Source: Acidimicrobiales bacterium (GTDB taxonomy: Bacteria > Actinomycetota > Acidimicrobiia > Acidimicrobiales > Acidimicrobilacustridaceae). Taken from it: a stretch of DNA of 5,455 nucleotides. The notes beneath the pieces were generated by a model. The model did no database searches and was not told the DNA's origin. It worked only from the letters and a program-made list of their open reading frames with translations. The stretch is from contig JALQSZ010000039.1 of the NCBI GenBank assembly GCA_023264135.1, forward strand, positions 4,665-10,119. Direction: 5' to 3'. Shown in pieces: positions 5,059-5,455 of the stretch (its first letter is position 1; each line of letters opens with the position of its first letter). The position numbers and the translations under genes are program-made.

Positions 5059-5455
5059 GTTTGCTCACACCACAATCGGGTGACATTCCGCTTCCGGTTC
5101 CAGGGCCGCTGTCCGAACCGTATTGGCAGGGTTGTCGCGAAGGGGTGTTGCGCTTTCAACGGTGTCTTGAATGTGGCGCTCCAACGCATACGCCGTCATT
5201 GATGTGCGCCGAATGCGCATCAATGTCTCTCGAGTGGGTCGACAGCACTGGCAAGGGGGAGATCTACAGCTGGACCCGTGTCTGGCGCCCTGTGACACCG
5301 GCGTTCGAAACGCCCTATGTGCCGATCATCGTGACGATGGATGAGGGGTGGTCGATCCTCTCGAATTTGGTGGGCTGCGATCATGAGGACGTTGCCATCG
5401 GCCAGCGGGTAGAGGTCGTCTTTCACCGAAGCGGTGGACCTGACGACATCGTGCT
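5055..5455 (+). CDS. Zn-ribbon / OB-fold DUF35 protein, 3' end beyond the window
   Basis: The frame opens at ATG 5055, overlaps the thiolase stop (ATGA) and stays open for 133 codons to the right edge, so the stop is outside; full-length single-domain relatives are about 130-150 residues, so little is missing. Residues 12-36 carry the family lead-in (LPVPGPLSEPYWQG, then GVLRFQRC). A rubredoxin-like zinc ribbon follows, with C37-x2-C40 and C51-x2-C54 (10 residues between the pairs). From about residue 62 an OB-fold begins: STGKGEIYSWTRVWRPV, PYVPIIVTMDEG and IGQRVEVVF. DUF35 proteins bind thiolase-fold partners and can hold the acyl-CoA; in steroid degradation the DUF35 domain of ChsH2 pairs with the aldolase Ltp2. 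By position this protein most likely forms a complex with the upstream thiolase-fold protein. There is no dehydratase domain in the visible part, so it is a stand-alone DUF35 rather than a ChsH2-like fusion unless one follows. Confidence 0.87.
   Translation, partial: MSLLTPQSGDIPLPVPGPLSEPYWQGCREGVLRFQRCLECGAPTHTPSLMCAECASMSLEWVDSTGKGEIYSWTRVWRPVTPAFETPYVPIIVTMDEGWSILSNLVGCDHEDVAIGQRVEVVFHRSGGPDDIV

Overview
The window looks like a piece of an actinobacterial chromosome. By eye it is moderately GC-rich, and genes are tightly packed with ATGA stop/start overlaps. One gene (the minus-strand hydrolase) appears to be transcribed leaderless from a TAnnnT -10 box, a common actinobacterial arrangement. 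The gene content (COG3653-type amidohydrolases in tandem, a dihydroxyacetophenone-dioxygenase-like cupin, and a lipid-transfer-type thiolase next to a DUF35 protein) would fit a heterotrophic actinobacterium, perhaps Acidimicrobiia. That assignment is inference from gene types and style only. I see no RNA genes, CRISPR array, transposase, att site or origin.

Layout: (1) Bases 1-2900, plus strand. The C-terminal part of an amidohydrolase cut by the window edge overlaps by 4 bp a complete 583-residue paralogue, and 40 bp later comes a 153-residue cupin. These three genes look like one operon, ending at a candidate hairpin-plus-T terminator. (2) Bases 2919-3815, minus strand. A single alpha/beta hydrolase converges on the cupin with an 18-bp gap. 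(3) Bases 3816-3891. A 76-bp divergent intergenic region holds a leaderless-type -10 box for the hydrolase and a perfect TGTCA-N3-TGACA inverted repeat roughly midway between the two starts. (4) Bases 3892-5455, plus strand. A thiolase-fold protein overlaps by 4 bp a zinc-ribbon/OB-fold DUF35 protein that runs off the right edge.

How the genes may work together: the thiolase/DUF35 pair resembles the Ltp2-ChsH2(DUF35) type of complex, in which a thiolase-fold protein performs retro-aldol cleavage of a CoA thioester. Here the usual nucleophilic cysteine position holds a serine and a Tyr-Asp motif is present, which favours a lyase over a classical thiolase. The cupin belongs to a family whose characterised member cleaves an aryl hydroxyketone. 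The amidohydrolases keep the HxH, Cys and Asp signatures of D-aminoacylases but, in the complete one, two expected zinc histidines are absent. A catabolic locus for an acyl- or ketone-bearing compound is plausible, but no substrate can be read from the sequence.
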